64,000 nucleotides of DNA from Modicisalibacter tunisiensis (lineage in GTDB: Bacteria; Pseudomonadota; Gammaproteobacteria; Pseudomonadales; Halomonadaceae), in the NCBI RefSeq assembly GCF_020148005.1, contig NZ_JAGXFD010000001.1:948719-1012718 (forward strand), given 5' to 3'. The translations under genes and the position numbers were made by a program. The notes under the pieces are model-generated. The model was not told the DNA's origin. It saw only the letters and a list, made by a program, of their open reading frames with translations, and searched no databases. Shown here in pieces: positions 41,665 through 51,290 of this stretch (its first letter is position 1; the number at the start of each line of letters is the position of its first letter).

Positions 41665-42773
41665 GCACGGAAGCGACGCCCGAGGCGCCTCGCCCCCCGC
41701 GACGACGCTGGCGCCTGGGCCTCGTCGTGGCGCTGGTGCTGGCCGTGGCAGGGATCGGCGGCGGCTGGCTCTACCGCCAGCTGACCCACGTCAACGTCAT
41801 CGATGCCCGGGTCGCCGCCGACATGGTGGTGCTGGGCAGCCAGGTGGCCGGGCGGGTGACCGCCGTCAGGGTCATCGGCGGCGACGCGGCCAGTCAGGGG
41901 CAGGTGCTGGTGACGCTGGACGATCGCCGCAACCGGCTGCGTGTCGAGGAACTCGACGCCCGGCTCCAGGCGCTGGTCGCCGAGCGTGACGAGACCCGGG
42001 CGCGACTCGCCATGGTCGACCATCAGACCGGCAGCGCCATCGAGGCCAGGCAGGCCGCCATCGAGGCCGCCCGCTCGACGCTGAACTCGGCCCGGGCGCA
42101 GCGCGATCTGGCGGGCCTCGACAACCGCCGCGCCGCCAGGCTGGTCGGGCAGGGCGCGGTCAACCAGGCGCGGGCCGACAAGACCCGCACGGCACTGACC
42201 ACCGCCCGGGAGGCGGTGAAGCAGGCCGAGGCCCGGCTGCACAATGCCCGGGCGGCGCTCGCCGAGGCGCGGGCCGACCGCGAGCAGCTCGGCGTGCTCG
42301 AGCGCCGGCTGGCGGGGTTGAAGGCCCAGGCCCGGGCGCTGCGCGCGCAGCGCGACCAGGCCCGACTGGATCTCGACGACCGCACCCTGAGCATGCCCTT
42401 CGACGGCGTCGTCGACCGGGTCTTCGTCGATCCGGGCGAGTACGTCAGCGTCGGCCAGCGACTGGCCATGGTGCACGACCCGCAGGCGGTGCGCGTCGAG
42501 GCCAACGTCAAGGAGACCGCCATTCGCCACTTCGCGCCGGGCCAGTCGGTGGCGGTGCATGTGGATGCGCTGCCCGACCGCACCTTCACCGGCACCGTCG
42601 AGCGGGTCGGTCAGGCCGCGACCAGCGAGTTCGCCCTGCTGCCCAGCCCCAACCCCAGCGGCAACTTCACCAAGATCACCCAGCGCCTGCCGCTGCGCGT
42701 GAGCGTGGCCCAGAGCGACGGGCTGCTCAAGCCGGGGATGATGGCCGAGCTGGAGGCCCGCCCCGGTGGCTGA
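41661..42773 (+). CDS. HlyD-family membrane fusion protein (EmrA-like)
   Basis: A 370-aa periplasmic adaptor. A single N-terminal membrane helix (about residues 19-38) is followed by a biotinyl-lipoyl half (VVLGSQVAGRVTAVRVIGGD), a long alpha-helical hairpin rich in Ala, Arg and Glu (residues about 90-225), the second lipoyl half (LSMPFDGVVDRVFVDPGEYV) and a beta-barrel. It would link the DHA2 pump downstream to an outer-membrane channel not encoded here. Confidence 0.92.
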   Translation: MSTEATPEAPRPPRRRWRLGLVVALVLAVAGIGGGWLYRQLTHVNVIDARVAADMVVLGSQVAGRVTAVRVIGGDAASQGQVLVTLDDRRNRLRVEELDARLQALVAERDETRARLAMVDHQTGSAIEARQAAIEAARSTLNSARAQRDLAGLDNRRAARLVGQGAVNQARADKTRTALTTAREAVKQAEARLHNARAALAEARADREQLGVLERRLAGLKAQARALRAQRDQARLDLDDRTLSMPFDGVVDRVFVDPGEYVSVGQRLAMVHDPQAVRVEANVKETAIRHFAPGQSVAVHVDALPDRTFTGTVERVGQAATSEFALLPSPNPSGNFTKITQRLPLRVSVAQSDGLLKPGMMAELEARPGG

Positions 42774-44346
42774 GGCGGCGCGGCCCGACAGCATCGACGG
42801 GCTGTTCGCGCGCTACGGCCCGGCCTACCGCTACTGGGTGACCCTGACGGCGATGATGGGCACCATCTCCACGGTGCTCACCGCCACCATCATCAACGTC
42901 GCGCTGCCCGACATCATGGGCGCCTTCGGCATGGGTCAGGACACGGCGCAGCTGCTGTCCACCGGCTTTCTGGCGGCGATGACCGGCACCATGCTGCTCA
43001 ATGCCTGGCTGGTGGACGCGGTGGGCCAGCGCGCCACCTACCTGATCGCCATGGGCGTGTTCAGCGCCGCCTCGATCCTCGGCGGGCTGGCCACCGGCGA
43101 GACGCTGCTGATCACCGCGCGGCTGCTGCAGGGCGCGGCGGCGGGCATCCTCCAGCCGCTGGCGATGCAGGTGATCTTCCAGGTCTTCCCGCCCGAGCGG
43201 CGCGGCTCGGCCATGGGCGTCTACGGCATCGGCGTGGTGCTGGCGCCGGCGCTGGGGCCGACCCTGGGCGGCCTCCTGGTCGACAGCTTCAGCTGGCGCT
43301 ACGTGTTCTTCATCGCCCTGCCGTTCAGCCTGCTGGGGCCCTTCCTGGCCCTGCTGTTCATGCCGGGGCGCACCCATGACGGCCCGATCCGGCGCTTCGA
43401 CTGGCTCGGCTTCGCCCTGCTCACGGTGTTTCTGGTGACCCTGCTCGACGGCTTGTCCAGCGGCCAGCGCGAGGGCTGGCGTTCGGATGCCATCCTCGTC
43501 GAGTTCAGCGTGGCCATCGTGAGCGTCGTCGCCTTCGTGGTCTGGGAGTTCAGGACGGCGACACCGCTGCTCAACCTCGGCCTGTTCTCGCGGCGGGTGT
43601 TCTCGAGCGCGGCGGTGGTGGCGTTCATCTTCGGTGCCGGCATCTACGGCTCCACCTACCTGATCCCGCTGTTCGTGCAGACCATCCAGGGCTACACGCC
43701 GACCCGCTCGGGGCTGCTGCTGATGCCGGCCGGCTTCGTGCTGGCGCTGGTCTTCCCGCTCGCCGGGCGTGCCACCGACCGCACGCCGCCGCCGCTGACC
43801 ATGAGCCTGGGGCTGGCCCTCTTCGCGCTGTCGTGTTTCCTGATGACCGCCGCCGACACCGACACGCCGTTCTGGACCTTCGCCGGCTGGATCGTGGTGG
43901 GGCGCATCGGTCTGGGGCTGGTGCTGCCCAGCCTCAACGCCGGTGCCCTGGCGGCCCTGCCGCAGACGCTGCTGGGCCAGGGCAGCGGGGCGATCAACTT
44001 CGTGCGTCAGCTGGGCGGGGCGTTCGGCGTCAACGGGCTGTCACTGCTGCTCAGCGACAGTACCCAGCGCTACGCCCAGGCCTTCACCGCGGCCCAGGAC
44101 GGCAGCCACACCGGCACGACGGCCTTCCTGCAGGCGAGCACGTCGCTGCTGGCCCAGAGCGGGCTCGCCGCACCCGAGCGTCAGGCCGTCGCCGGGCGCT
44201 ACCTCGATCAGGTGATCGCCGTGCAGAGCCAGATGATGGGCTTTCGCGAGAGCTTCTTGAGCGTGGCGCTGCTGTTCCTGGCGGCGCTGCTGCCCACCCT
44301 GCTGATGGCGGGCGCAGCGCGGCGACGGGCGGCCGCCGCACGCTGA
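42766..44346 (+). CDS. DHA2-family MFS efflux pump (EmrB-like)
   Basis: A 526-aa 14-helix drug:H+ antiporter. It starts at GTG overlapping the end of the adaptor gene by 8 bp. Helix 1 has the DHA2 pattern STVLTATIINVALPDIMGAF, and motif C (GVVLAPALGPTLGGLLVD) marks an exporter. With the HlyD and MarR genes it forms a complete inner-membrane tripartite efflux operon. The substrate is not predictable, though EmrAB homologues export hydrophobic toxins. Confidence 0.92.
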   Translation: MAEAARPDSIDGLFARYGPAYRYWVTLTAMMGTISTVLTATIINVALPDIMGAFGMGQDTAQLLSTGFLAAMTGTMLLNAWLVDAVGQRATYLIAMGVFSAASILGGLATGETLLITARLLQGAAAGILQPLAMQVIFQVFPPERRGSAMGVYGIGVVLAPALGPTLGGLLVDSFSWRYVFFIALPFSLLGPFLALLFMPGRTHDGPIRRFDWLGFALLTVFLVTLLDGLSSGQREGWRSDAILVEFSVAIVSVVAFVVWEFRTATPLLNLGLFSRRVFSSAAVVAFIFGAGIYGSTYLIPLFVQTIQGYTPTRSGLLLMPAGFVLALVFPLAGRATDRTPPPLTMSLGLALFALSCFLMTAADTDTPFWTFAGWIVVGRIGLGLVLPSLNAGALAALPQTLLGQGSGAINFVRQLGGAFGVNGLSLLLSDSTQRYAQAFTAAQDGSHTGTTAFLQASTSLLAQSGLAAPERQAVAGRYLDQVIAVQSQMMGFRESFLSVALLFLAALLPTLLMAGAARRRAAAAR

Positions 44347-44456
44347 CGGCCGCCGGCGCTTATCCGCAGGTCGTGTTTCTGGAACAATGGCGCGCTTGCC
44401 GTCCCGGGCCGCCGCCGGCCCATCGCACCCCGCACCATCGCACAGGGAGAGTCTTC

Positions 44457-45650
44457 ATGACGCAGGCCACCACCGCCCCGGTCACCCACCCGCGCCGCGC
44501 CGAGTTCGCCCTGGCACTGGGCGGCTTCGGCATCGGTACCGGGGAGTTCGTGATCATGGGGCTGGTGAGCCGCGTGGCGAACGACCTGCAGGTGCCGGTA
44601 CCCGATGTCGGCTACGCCATCAGCAGCTATGCACTGGGCGTGGTGGTCGGGGCGCCGCTGATCTCTGCGCTGGCGGCGCGGCTGCCGCGACGCGCCCTGC
44701 TGATCGCGCTGATGCTGGTGTTCGCCATCGGCAACATCGCCAGCGCCTTCGCTCCCGGCTTCGGGTCGTTCGTGCTGCTGCGCTTTCTCGCCGGGCTGCC
44801 CCACGGCGCCTATTTCGGCGTCGCCGCGCTGGTCGCCGCGGCGGCGGTGCCGATCGACGAGCGGGCCCGGGCGGTGAGCCGGGTGATGCTGGGGCTGACC
44901 TCGGCCATCCTGGTCGGCGCGCCGCTGGGCACCTGGGCGGGCAACCTGCTCGGCTGGCAGGTCGCCTTCGCCGGCGTGGGCGGGATCGCCCTGCTCACCG
45001 CGCTGCTGATCCGGCTGTGGGTGCCGGCGGCGCCGGCCGACCCGCACGCCAGTCCCAGGCGCGAGCTGGGGGCGCTGGTCAAGCAGCGTGTGCTGTTCAC
45101 CCTGGGCATCGCCGGCATCGGCTTCGGCGGCATGTTCGCGGTGTTCAGCTACGTCATGCCGACCCTGACCGAACAGGCCGGCATGACTGAGGCGCTGGGG
45201 CCGCTGGTACTGGTGGTGTTCGGCGTCGGCACCATCCTCGGCAACCTGGTCGGCGCGCGCGCCGCCGACCGCAACCTGATGCGGGCGATTCCCGGCATCC
45301 TGCTCTGGTGCCTGGCCGTGCAGGGGCTGTTCTACGTGGCCGCCAACAGCGTGGCCTGGGGGCTGCTGTTCGTCGGCCTGGTGGGCACCAGCATGGCGCT
45401 GGGGCCGACCCTGCAGACGCGGCTGATGGATGTCGCCGAGGATGCCCAGACCATGGCCGCCTCGCTCAACCATGCCGCCTTCAACGGCGCCAACGCGCTG
45501 GGTGCCTGGCTGGCCGGCGTGACCGTCAAGCAGGGCTTCGCCTGGTCCTCGACCGGGCTGGTCGGGGCCGCGCTGGCTGCGGGCGGGCTCCTGATCTTCG
45601 CCCTGGGGCTGTGGGCGGAGCGGCGTCAGGGCGGTCTTGAATATAATTAA
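44457..45650 (+). CDS. MFS transporter, DHA1 (AraJ/YdhP-like)
   Basis: A 397-aa protein with about 12 helices. The N-terminus ALALGGFGIGTGEFVIMGLV is characteristic of the AraJ/YdhP/NepI group of sugar or drug exporters. FLAGLPHGAYFGVAALVA and LNHAAFNGANALGAWLAG are further conserved blocks. AGGGAGAG lies before the ATG. It follows the emr-type operon by 110 bp on the same strand and could be transcribed with it. Confidence 0.88.
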   Translation: MTQATTAPVTHPRRAEFALALGGFGIGTGEFVIMGLVSRVANDLQVPVPDVGYAISSYALGVVVGAPLISALAARLPRRALLIALMLVFAIGNIASAFAPGFGSFVLLRFLAGLPHGAYFGVAALVAAAAVPIDERARAVSRVMLGLTSAILVGAPLGTWAGNLLGWQVAFAGVGGIALLTALLIRLWVPAAPADPHASPRRELGALVKQRVLFTLGIAGIGFGGMFAVFSYVMPTLTEQAGMTEALGPLVLVVFGVGTILGNLVGARAADRNLMRAIPGILLWCLAVQGLFYVAANSVAWGLLFVGLVGTSMALGPTLQTRLMDVAEDAQTMAASLNHAAFNGANALGAWLAGVTVKQGFAWSSTGLVGAALAAGGLLIFALGLWAERRQGGLEYN

Positions 45651-45720
45651 TCGGTATATCGTTAGAACAAAATAGGCGTTATGCTGGTCGGCACATCCTG
45701 CCGATTCCAGATGACGCCCC

Positions 45721-47523
45721 ATGAAGCGCTCCGGCGAACACCCTCTTGCCCGCTGGCTGCCGATCCTCGACTGGGGACGGCGTTACGACCGTCACCGCCT
45801 GACGGACGACCTGCTGGCCGCCCTCATCGTTACGCTTATGCTGGTCCCCCAGGCGCTGGCCTACGCCATGCTGGCCGGCCTGCCGCCGGTGACGGGGCTC
45901 TATGCCAGCCTGCTGCCGCTGGCGATCTACACCCTGCTCGGCAGCAGTTCGACACTGTCGGTAGGGCCGATGGCGGTGGTGTCACTGATGACGGCGGCGG
46001 CGCTGGGAAGAGTCGCCGAGGCGGGCTCCGCCGACTACGTGGCGGCGGCGCTGGTGCTGGCCCTGCTGTCCGGTGTCATCCTGCTGGTGATGGGACTGTG
46101 CCGGCTGGGCTTTCTGGTCAATTTCCTGAGTCATCCGGTGATGACCGGCTTCGTCAGCGCCTCCGGCGTGCTGATCGCGGCCAGCCAGCTCAAGCACCTG
46201 CTCGGTGTGCCGTTGTCGGGTTCCACGTTGCCGGCCCTGCTCGACGGCCTGCCGCAGGCCATCGCCGGGCTCGGCATGGCCACGCCACTCGTCGGGCTGG
46301 GCTCGCTGGCAATGCTGTGGAGTCTGCGCCGCTGGGGACGAGGCGGCCTGATGCGCCTGGGGGTGCCGGGGCGCGCGGCCGCGCTGCTGCTCAAGCTGGC
46401 GCCCATCGTCACCATCGTCGTGGCCGCGCTGGTCGCCGGTGCCGCCGGCTGGCTGGGCCATGGCGTGGCGGTGATCGGCACCATTCCGGCGGGGCTGCCG
46501 CCACTCGGCCTGCCCACGGGCGAGCCCGAACTGTGGCGGACGCTGCTGTGGCCGGCGGTGCTGATCAGCATCGTCGGCTACGTCGAGTCGGTATCGGTCG
46601 CCCAGGCGCTGGCGGTGCGCCGTGGCGAGCGTCTGGAGCCCGATCAGGAGCTGATCGGGCTGGGCGGCGCCAACCTGGCGGCGGCCTTCTCCGGCGGCAT
46701 GCCCATCACCGGCGGCTTCTCGCGTTCGGTGGTCAACTTCGACGCCGGTGCCCGGACCCCCGCGGCGGGGGCGTTCACGGCGCTGGGCATCCTGCTGGTG
46801 ATGCTGACATTCTCGCCCTGGCTCGAGCGCCTGCCGATGGCCAGCCTGGCGGCGACGATCATCATTGCCGTGCTGTCGCTGGTGGACCTGCCCGCCTTCG
46901 TGCGGGTCTGGCGCTATGCCCGTGGCGAGGGCGTGGCGATGGTCGCCACCGTGGCGGCGACGCTGTTCGGCGGGGTGGAGATCGGCATCCTGGTGGGTGT
47001 GGGGCTGTCACTGGCCCTGCATCTCTACGGCACCAGCCGTCCGCACACGGCCGAGGTCGGCCGTGTGCCCGGCACCGAACACTTCCGCAATGTACGTCGC
47101 CATGCGGTGGAGACCGATGCCCGGGTCGCCATCCTGCGCGTCGATGAAAGCCTCTACTTTGCCAATGTGCGCCACCTGGAGGATCGGGTCACGGCGGTGG
47201 TGAACCGGCAGCCGCCGCCTCGCCATCTGGTGCTGACCTGTCAGGCGATCAACGTCATCGACGCCACTGCCCTGGAGAGCCTGGAAGCGTTGAACCGCCG
47301 TCTGGCGGCGGCCGGCATCGGGCTGCATCTGGCCGAGGTCAAGGGGCCGGTGATGGATCGCCTCGAGGACACGTCACTGATGAAGACCCTCAATGGCCGG
47401 GTCTTCCTGAGCACCTTCGAGGCTTGGCAGATGTTGCTGAGGTCGACCATCGCACAGCCCGCCGCAGGCGGGGCAACCGTGCGTCACCGGGCCACAAGCG
47501 GGGAGCAGGGGCCTTGCGTATAA
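45721..47523 (+). CDS. SulP-family anion transporter with STAS domain
   Basis: A 600-aa inner-membrane transporter. The sulfate-transporter signature near LVPQALAYAMLAGLPPVTGLY (shown by its ends in the protein) and the GGMPITGGFSRSVVNFDAGA loop are intact. The C-terminal cytoplasmic STAS domain (about residues 445-575) has NVIDATALESLEAL. Family members move sulfate, bicarbonate or dicarboxylates. The upstream gap (45651-45720) is AT-rich and probably holds its promoter. Confidence 0.92.
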   Translation: MKRSGEHPLARWLPILDWGRRYDRHRLTDDLLAALIVTLMLVPQALAYAMLAGLPPVTGLYASLLPLAIYTLLGSSSTLSVGPMAVVSLMTAAALGRVAEAGSADYVAAALVLALLSGVILLVMGLCRLGFLVNFLSHPVMTGFVSASGVLIAASQLKHLLGVPLSGSTLPALLDGLPQAIAGLGMATPLVGLGSLAMLWSLRRWGRGGLMRLGVPGRAAALLLKLAPIVTIVVAALVAGAAGWLGHGVAVIGTIPAGLPPLGLPTGEPELWRTLLWPAVLISIVGYVESVSVAQALAVRRGERLEPDQELIGLGGANLAAAFSGGMPITGGFSRSVVNFDAGARTPAAGAFTALGILLVMLTFSPWLERLPMASLAATIIIAVLSLVDLPAFVRVWRYARGEGVAMVATVAATLFGGVEIGILVGVGLSLALHLYGTSRPHTAEVGRVPGTEHFRNVRRHAVETDARVAILRVDESLYFANVRHLEDRVTAVVNRQPPPRHLVLTCQAINVIDATALESLEALNRRLAAAGIGLHLAEVKGPVMDRLEDTSLMKTLNGRVFLSTFEAWQMLLRSTIAQPAAGGATVRHRATSGEQGPCV

Positions 47524-47568
47524 TCCCGCCCAGCCCCCTGACTGACATCGAGAACTCGGGAGACATCC

Positions 47569-47871
47569 ATGCAGAATCTGATCGTGTCGTGCCTCGTCAT
47601 GGTGGTCTCGGCGATTCTGGTCGCGGGCAGCTACCTGCTGTCGGAAGACCGGCTCGACGAGCGCGTCGCCGGGCATATCGCCGACACCCTGGGTACCGAC
47701 CAGACCGTCTCGGTGACCATCGACAAGAAGGTCAACAACGATTACGGCATCTGTGGGCGCTACACGCTGCCGTCCGGCGAGGGCAACGCCTTCTTCTACA
47801 ATGAGGTCAACGGGCACATGGCCCTGAAGAAGGACACCGAGCGCTACCGGGTCAACTGCCTCGACGCCTGA
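47569..47871 (+). CDS. Hypothetical exported or membrane-anchored protein (100 aa)
   Basis: I do not recognise this protein. An N-terminal hydrophobic helix (LIVSCLVMVVSAILVAGSYL) is either a signal anchor or an uncleaved signal. The rest is soluble, with two cysteines (in GICGRYT and the terminal NCLDA) that could form a disulfide in the periplasm. GGGAG precedes the ATG. Its last 28 bp overlap the 3' end of the convergent MFS gene. Likely expressed after or apart from sulP, 45 bp upstream. Confidence 0.65.
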   Translation: MQNLIVSCLVMVVSAILVAGSYLLSEDRLDERVAGHIADTLGTDQTVSVTIDKKVNNDYGICGRYTLPSGEGNAFFYNEVNGHMALKKDTERYRVNCLDA

Positions 47872-49064
47872 GCCCCGGCAGCCGCCTTCAGCGGCTTCCA
47901 GGCCAGCAGCCAGCCCAGGGTCACCATGCCCGCCATCAGCGCCAGGATGGTGGCGAACGCCACGCCGGCATCCAGCATCATCCCGAAGAAGGCCGGGGCC
48001 AGGCCGGAGGCGAACACCATGCCGGCCGAGAACACCGAACGCAGTCTGGCCAGGTTGTCGCTGCCCCACAGCTGGATGAGCAGGCTGGTGACGGTGGGTT
48101 CCTGCATGCCGGTGACGAGTCCCGAGAGCAGCATGTAGGCGAGGATGCCGTAGCCATTCTCCAGGGCGATGGCGATGAGCAGCCCGGCGACGAGCGGCAG
48201 CAGATAGACCCGCCCCATGACTGACGCCCCGAGCCGGTCGACGAGACGTCCGGCGGCCAGCGAGCCGATGACGCGCCCGGAGGCCGCCAGCGCGAAGCCG
48301 AGCGCGAAGACCGCGGGGCCGGCGCCGAACTCGGCGGTCAGCTCGCTCTGGAAGACGAAGATGCCGGTGTTGACGATGGCGATCGACAGCATCATCAGGC
48401 TCAGTCGCCAGAAGCGTGTGTCCATCAGGGGCCGGGGTGAGCGTCCGGTCGCTCGGGGCGCGTCGCGTGGCGTCTCGGCGGCCGACGCGGGCCCGAGCGG
48501 CGTGCGGGCGAGCAGGGGCAGCCAGACAGTCAGCAGGATGCCCAGCAGCGCCCAGAGCAGTTCCCGCCAGCTGACGAGCTGCAGGGCGCCGGTGGTGATC
48601 GACGGCAGCACGGCTTCGCCAAGCGGCATGGCCAGCGTCACCAGGGCCAGGGCGCTGCCGCGTGCCGCGGGCACCTGCTTGGCGACGGTGGTCGTGCCGA
48701 GATGCGTGAACAGCCCCTGACCGCAGAAGCGAATCAGCCCCAGCCCCGCCAGCGCCGCGCCCAGCCAGGGCGACAGGGTCAGCAGCAGGATGCCGAGGCT
48801 CATGCCCAGCACCACGAAGGCGGCAAAGCGCCGTGGCGGAATCCAGTCGAGCATGGGGCCGATGAAGAAGATCAGAAACCCCGAGGTCAGCGTGAGCAGT
48901 GAATAGGCGATGCCGAACTGGCCGCTGCTCAGGGAAAAGGCCTCGGAAATCGCGGGCTGGAAATAGCCGACCAGAAAGGTCTGCCCCAGGTTGCCCGAGA
49001 AGATCGCGATGAAACCGAAGGCCAGTATCGCCGGGTATTGCCGAATCACGTCCCTGTAGTTCAT
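47844..49064 (-). CDS. MFS transporter
   Basis: A 406-aa inner-membrane carrier with about 12 helices. GQTFLVGYFQPAISEAFSL in helix 1 and a Ser/Pro-rich central loop (about residues 195-215) are visible. The GLIRFCGQGLFTHLGTTTVAK block recalls carriers of the oxalate/formate-like and cyanate groups. AGGAAG lies upstream of the ATG. Its neighbours (SDR, LysR, aromatic monooxygenase) suggest uptake of an aromatic or hydroxy acid, which is inference. Confidence 0.85.
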   Translation of the reverse strand: MNYRDVIRQYPAILAFGFIAIFSGNLGQTFLVGYFQPAISEAFSLSSGQFGIAYSLLTLTSGFLIFFIGPMLDWIPPRRFAAFVVLGMSLGILLLTLSPWLGAALAGLGLIRFCGQGLFTHLGTTTVAKQVPAARGSALALVTLAMPLGEAVLPSITTGALQLVSWRELLWALLGILLTVWLPLLARTPLGPASAAETPRDAPRATGRSPRPLMDTRFWRLSLMMLSIAIVNTGIFVFQSELTAEFGAGPAVFALGFALAASGRVIGSLAAGRLVDRLGASVMGRVYLLPLVAGLLIAIALENGYGILAYMLLSGLVTGMQEPTVTSLLIQLWGSDNLARLRSVFSAGMVFASGLAPAFFGMMLDAGVAFATILALMAGMVTLGWLLAWKPLKAAAGAQASRQLTR

Positions 49065-49305
49065 GCGATGGGGACTTCCTCCCGTCTATGCCTGCTGTGA
49101 AAAGCCGGCCCCCCGTCGTGGCGGGTACCGGTGGTCAGGTTAGCATTCTCCGAAACGGCTCGGAGGCGCCCTGCTCAAGCCGCCATCGCGCGCTCGATGG
49201 GGAGACATTGACGCGGATCAACACCTGCCGATAGCCACTGGGTTCAGCATGGAACGAGCGGGGCGCGACCCCCACCCCCTCGATCAACAGCAGGAGAGAG
49301 ACCGC

Positions 49306-50058
49306 ATGCGCATGCAAGGGAAGAACGTCATCGTCACCGGCGGGGCCAGCGGCATCGGCCTGGCCAGCGTGGAGCGCTGCCTGGAGGAAGGCGCCAGCGT
49401 GGTCATCGCCGATATCGCGGGCAGCGACGGCGAGGCCCGGGCGGCGGCGCTGGATGACAAGCACGCCGGGCGCTGCCTGTTCAAGGCGTGTGACGTCACG
49501 GACTCCGCTCAGGTCGACCGGCTGTTCGAGGACACGGTGGCCGAGCTCGGCAGCGTGGATGCCGTGTTCAACAACGCCGGCATCGGCGGCATCTGCCCGA
49601 CCGATGAACTGAGCGACGAGGAATACCTGCGGATCATCGACATCAACCTCAACGGTGTCTTCCGGGTGGCCCGGGCCGCATTGCGCGTGATGTATCGCCA
49701 GGGCAGCGGAAGCATCGTCAACTGCGCTTCCATCCTCGGCGTGTTCGGCCAGTCTCAGACCGCGGCCTACACCGCCGCCAAGGGCGGTGTGGTCAACCTC
49801 ACCCGTACCCTGGCGATCGAGGCCGCGCCGAAGGGCGTGCGGGTCAATGCCATCGGCCCGGGCTATATCGACACGCCGCTGCTCGCGGACCTGGATGACG
49901 AGCTGCTCCAGGGGCTGATCCGCCTGCACCCGCTGGGCCGCCTGGGGCGCCCACAGGAGGTCGCCAACGCCTTCCTGTTCCTGGCCGGCGACGAGGCCAG
50001 CTTCACCACCGGCACCACCCTGATGGTCGACGGGGGCTTCACCGCCGGCAAGTCGTGA
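49306..50058 (+). CDS. Short-chain dehydrogenase/reductase
   Basis: A 250-aa classical SDR. The coenzyme motif TGGASGIGLA, NNAGIGG, the catalytic Ser (NCASILGVFG) and YTAAK are all intact, as is the C-terminal TGTTLMVDGGFT. The Asp after the second strand (VVIADIAG) points to NAD(H) preference. AGGAG lies 9 nt before the ATG. It is divergent from the MFS gene and probably serves the same catabolic module; the substrate is unknown. Confidence 0.92.
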   Translation: MRMQGKNVIVTGGASGIGLASVERCLEEGASVVIADIAGSDGEARAAALDDKHAGRCLFKACDVTDSAQVDRLFEDTVAELGSVDAVFNNAGIGGICPTDELSDEEYLRIIDINLNGVFRVARAALRVMYRQGSGSIVNCASILGVFGQSQTAAYTAAKGGVVNLTRTLAIEAAPKGVRVNAIGPGYIDTPLLADLDDELLQGLIRLHPLGRLGRPQEVANAFLFLAGDEASFTTGTTLMVDGGFTAGKS

Positions 50059-50182
50059 CGCGTCCCGCGGACACGCGAAAGCAGGCCAGGGCACGTCGGG
50101 TGCCCTGGCGGCTTGCCGGCCCCGATAGCCGGGATCGGGATCTTTCCGGCGCCAGGCGCCGGCAGCCTGCCCATGAATGCCG

Positions 50183-51088
50183 TTATTCGGAGAACATGCC
50201 GAAGATCACCCGTCTCAGCCAGCGGGTGCCGGGGTCCTGATGAAAGCGGCGATGCCAGAATAGGTTGATGGGGATTTCCTGGGACAGCAGGGGGTGCTCA
50301 TGCATTGCCAGACCGAGCCGGCCCCGGGTCGCCCTGGCCAGCTTGTCCGTCACCGTCACCACCAGATCGCTCTCGCTGATGATGTAGGGCACGGCCGCGA
50401 AGTGGGGGAGTTTCAGTCTCACGGGGCGATCGATGCCGGCTCGAGCCAGCTGCTCCTCGACGAGGCCGTGCCCGGTATCCTTGGCGACGACCACCGCGTG
50501 CCGGGCGGCCATGAACGCGTCAAGCCCGAAGTGCCCCCGGGCGAGGGGATGGCCACGACGCAACAGGCAGACGTAGCGCTGCGTGAAGAGCCGCTGCTGA
50601 TAGAAGCCGGCACCCAGCTGAGGAATCAGCCCGATCGCCAGGTCGACATGGCCGTCCTCCATCTCCCGCTTCAGGTCGTCACTGTGACTGCGCACCGTGC
50701 TCAAGGAGACGCCGGGCGCGTCTCGAGAGAGGCGTTCGAGCAGGCGCGGCAGGAAGATGATCTCGCCGATATCGGTCATGGCGATCGTGAACGTGCGCCG
50801 GCTCGATTGCGGGTCGAAGTCGTCCGGGCGATTGAGGGTCTCCTGGAGAAGCGCCAGGGCCTCGGCGATGGAGGGGTGCAGGTCGGAGGCCAGCGGCGTG
50901 GGCATCAGCCCCCGGGAGGTGCGCTCGAAGAGTTCATCGCCGAACAGGGTACGCAGTCGCTTGAGCGCATGGCTGATCGCGGGCTGGGTAATGCCCAGGC
51001 GGCGGGCGACGCGCTGGGTGTTCTGTTCCTGATAGAGAAGATCGAACACGACCAGCAGGTTCATGTCGATTTCCGAAAGCTTGATCAT
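50183..51088 (-). CDS. LysR-family transcriptional regulator (NahR/NodD-like group)
   Basis: A 301-aa regulator. The helix-turn-helix RRLGITQPAISHALKRLRTL is preceded by IDMNLLVVFDLLYQEQN, typical of the NahR/NodD/LinR group. The effector domain follows. The start at 51088 gives the family N-terminus; a GTG at 51118 would add 10 residues. It is transcribed divergently from the FAD monooxygenase, which it likely controls. Confidence 0.9.
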   Translation of the reverse strand: MIKLSEIDMNLLVVFDLLYQEQNTQRVARRLGITQPAISHALKRLRTLFGDELFERTSRGLMPTPLASDLHPSIAEALALLQETLNRPDDFDPQSSRRTFTIAMTDIGEIIFLPRLLERLSRDAPGVSLSTVRSHSDDLKREMEDGHVDLAIGLIPQLGAGFYQQRLFTQRYVCLLRRGHPLARGHFGLDAFMAARHAVVVAKDTGHGLVEEQLARAGIDRPVRLKLPHFAAVPYIISESDLVVTVTDKLARATRGRLGLAMHEHPLLSQEIPINLFWHRRFHQDPGTRWLRRVIFGMFSE

Positions 51089-51254
51089 GGTATTGCCGTC
51101 TTCCTGAGGCGCTTTCACCCCTTGTGGGCATGGGACAAAGGTCGCGTATCGAGGCGTGGGTCGATAGGCAAGCCTTTGATTCCTTTGTTTATCAACGCCC
51201 TTTATAGCGTGTATTCCGGGCGCTGTGTGGCTGCAGGCGAGCCCGGTTTATAAC

Positions 51255-51278
51255 GTCAGGGATATCACAACCCCTGAC
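51255..51278. promoter_or_regulatory. Inverted repeat before the FAD monooxygenase gene
   Basis: The arms GTCAGGG and CCCTGAC are perfect complements separated by 10 bp and end 12 bp before the ATG. The site could be an operator in the LysR-monooxygenase intergenic region or a small leader hairpin. Position and symmetry are the only evidence. Confidence 0.35.
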
Positions 51279-51290
51279 AGGTATCTCGAC

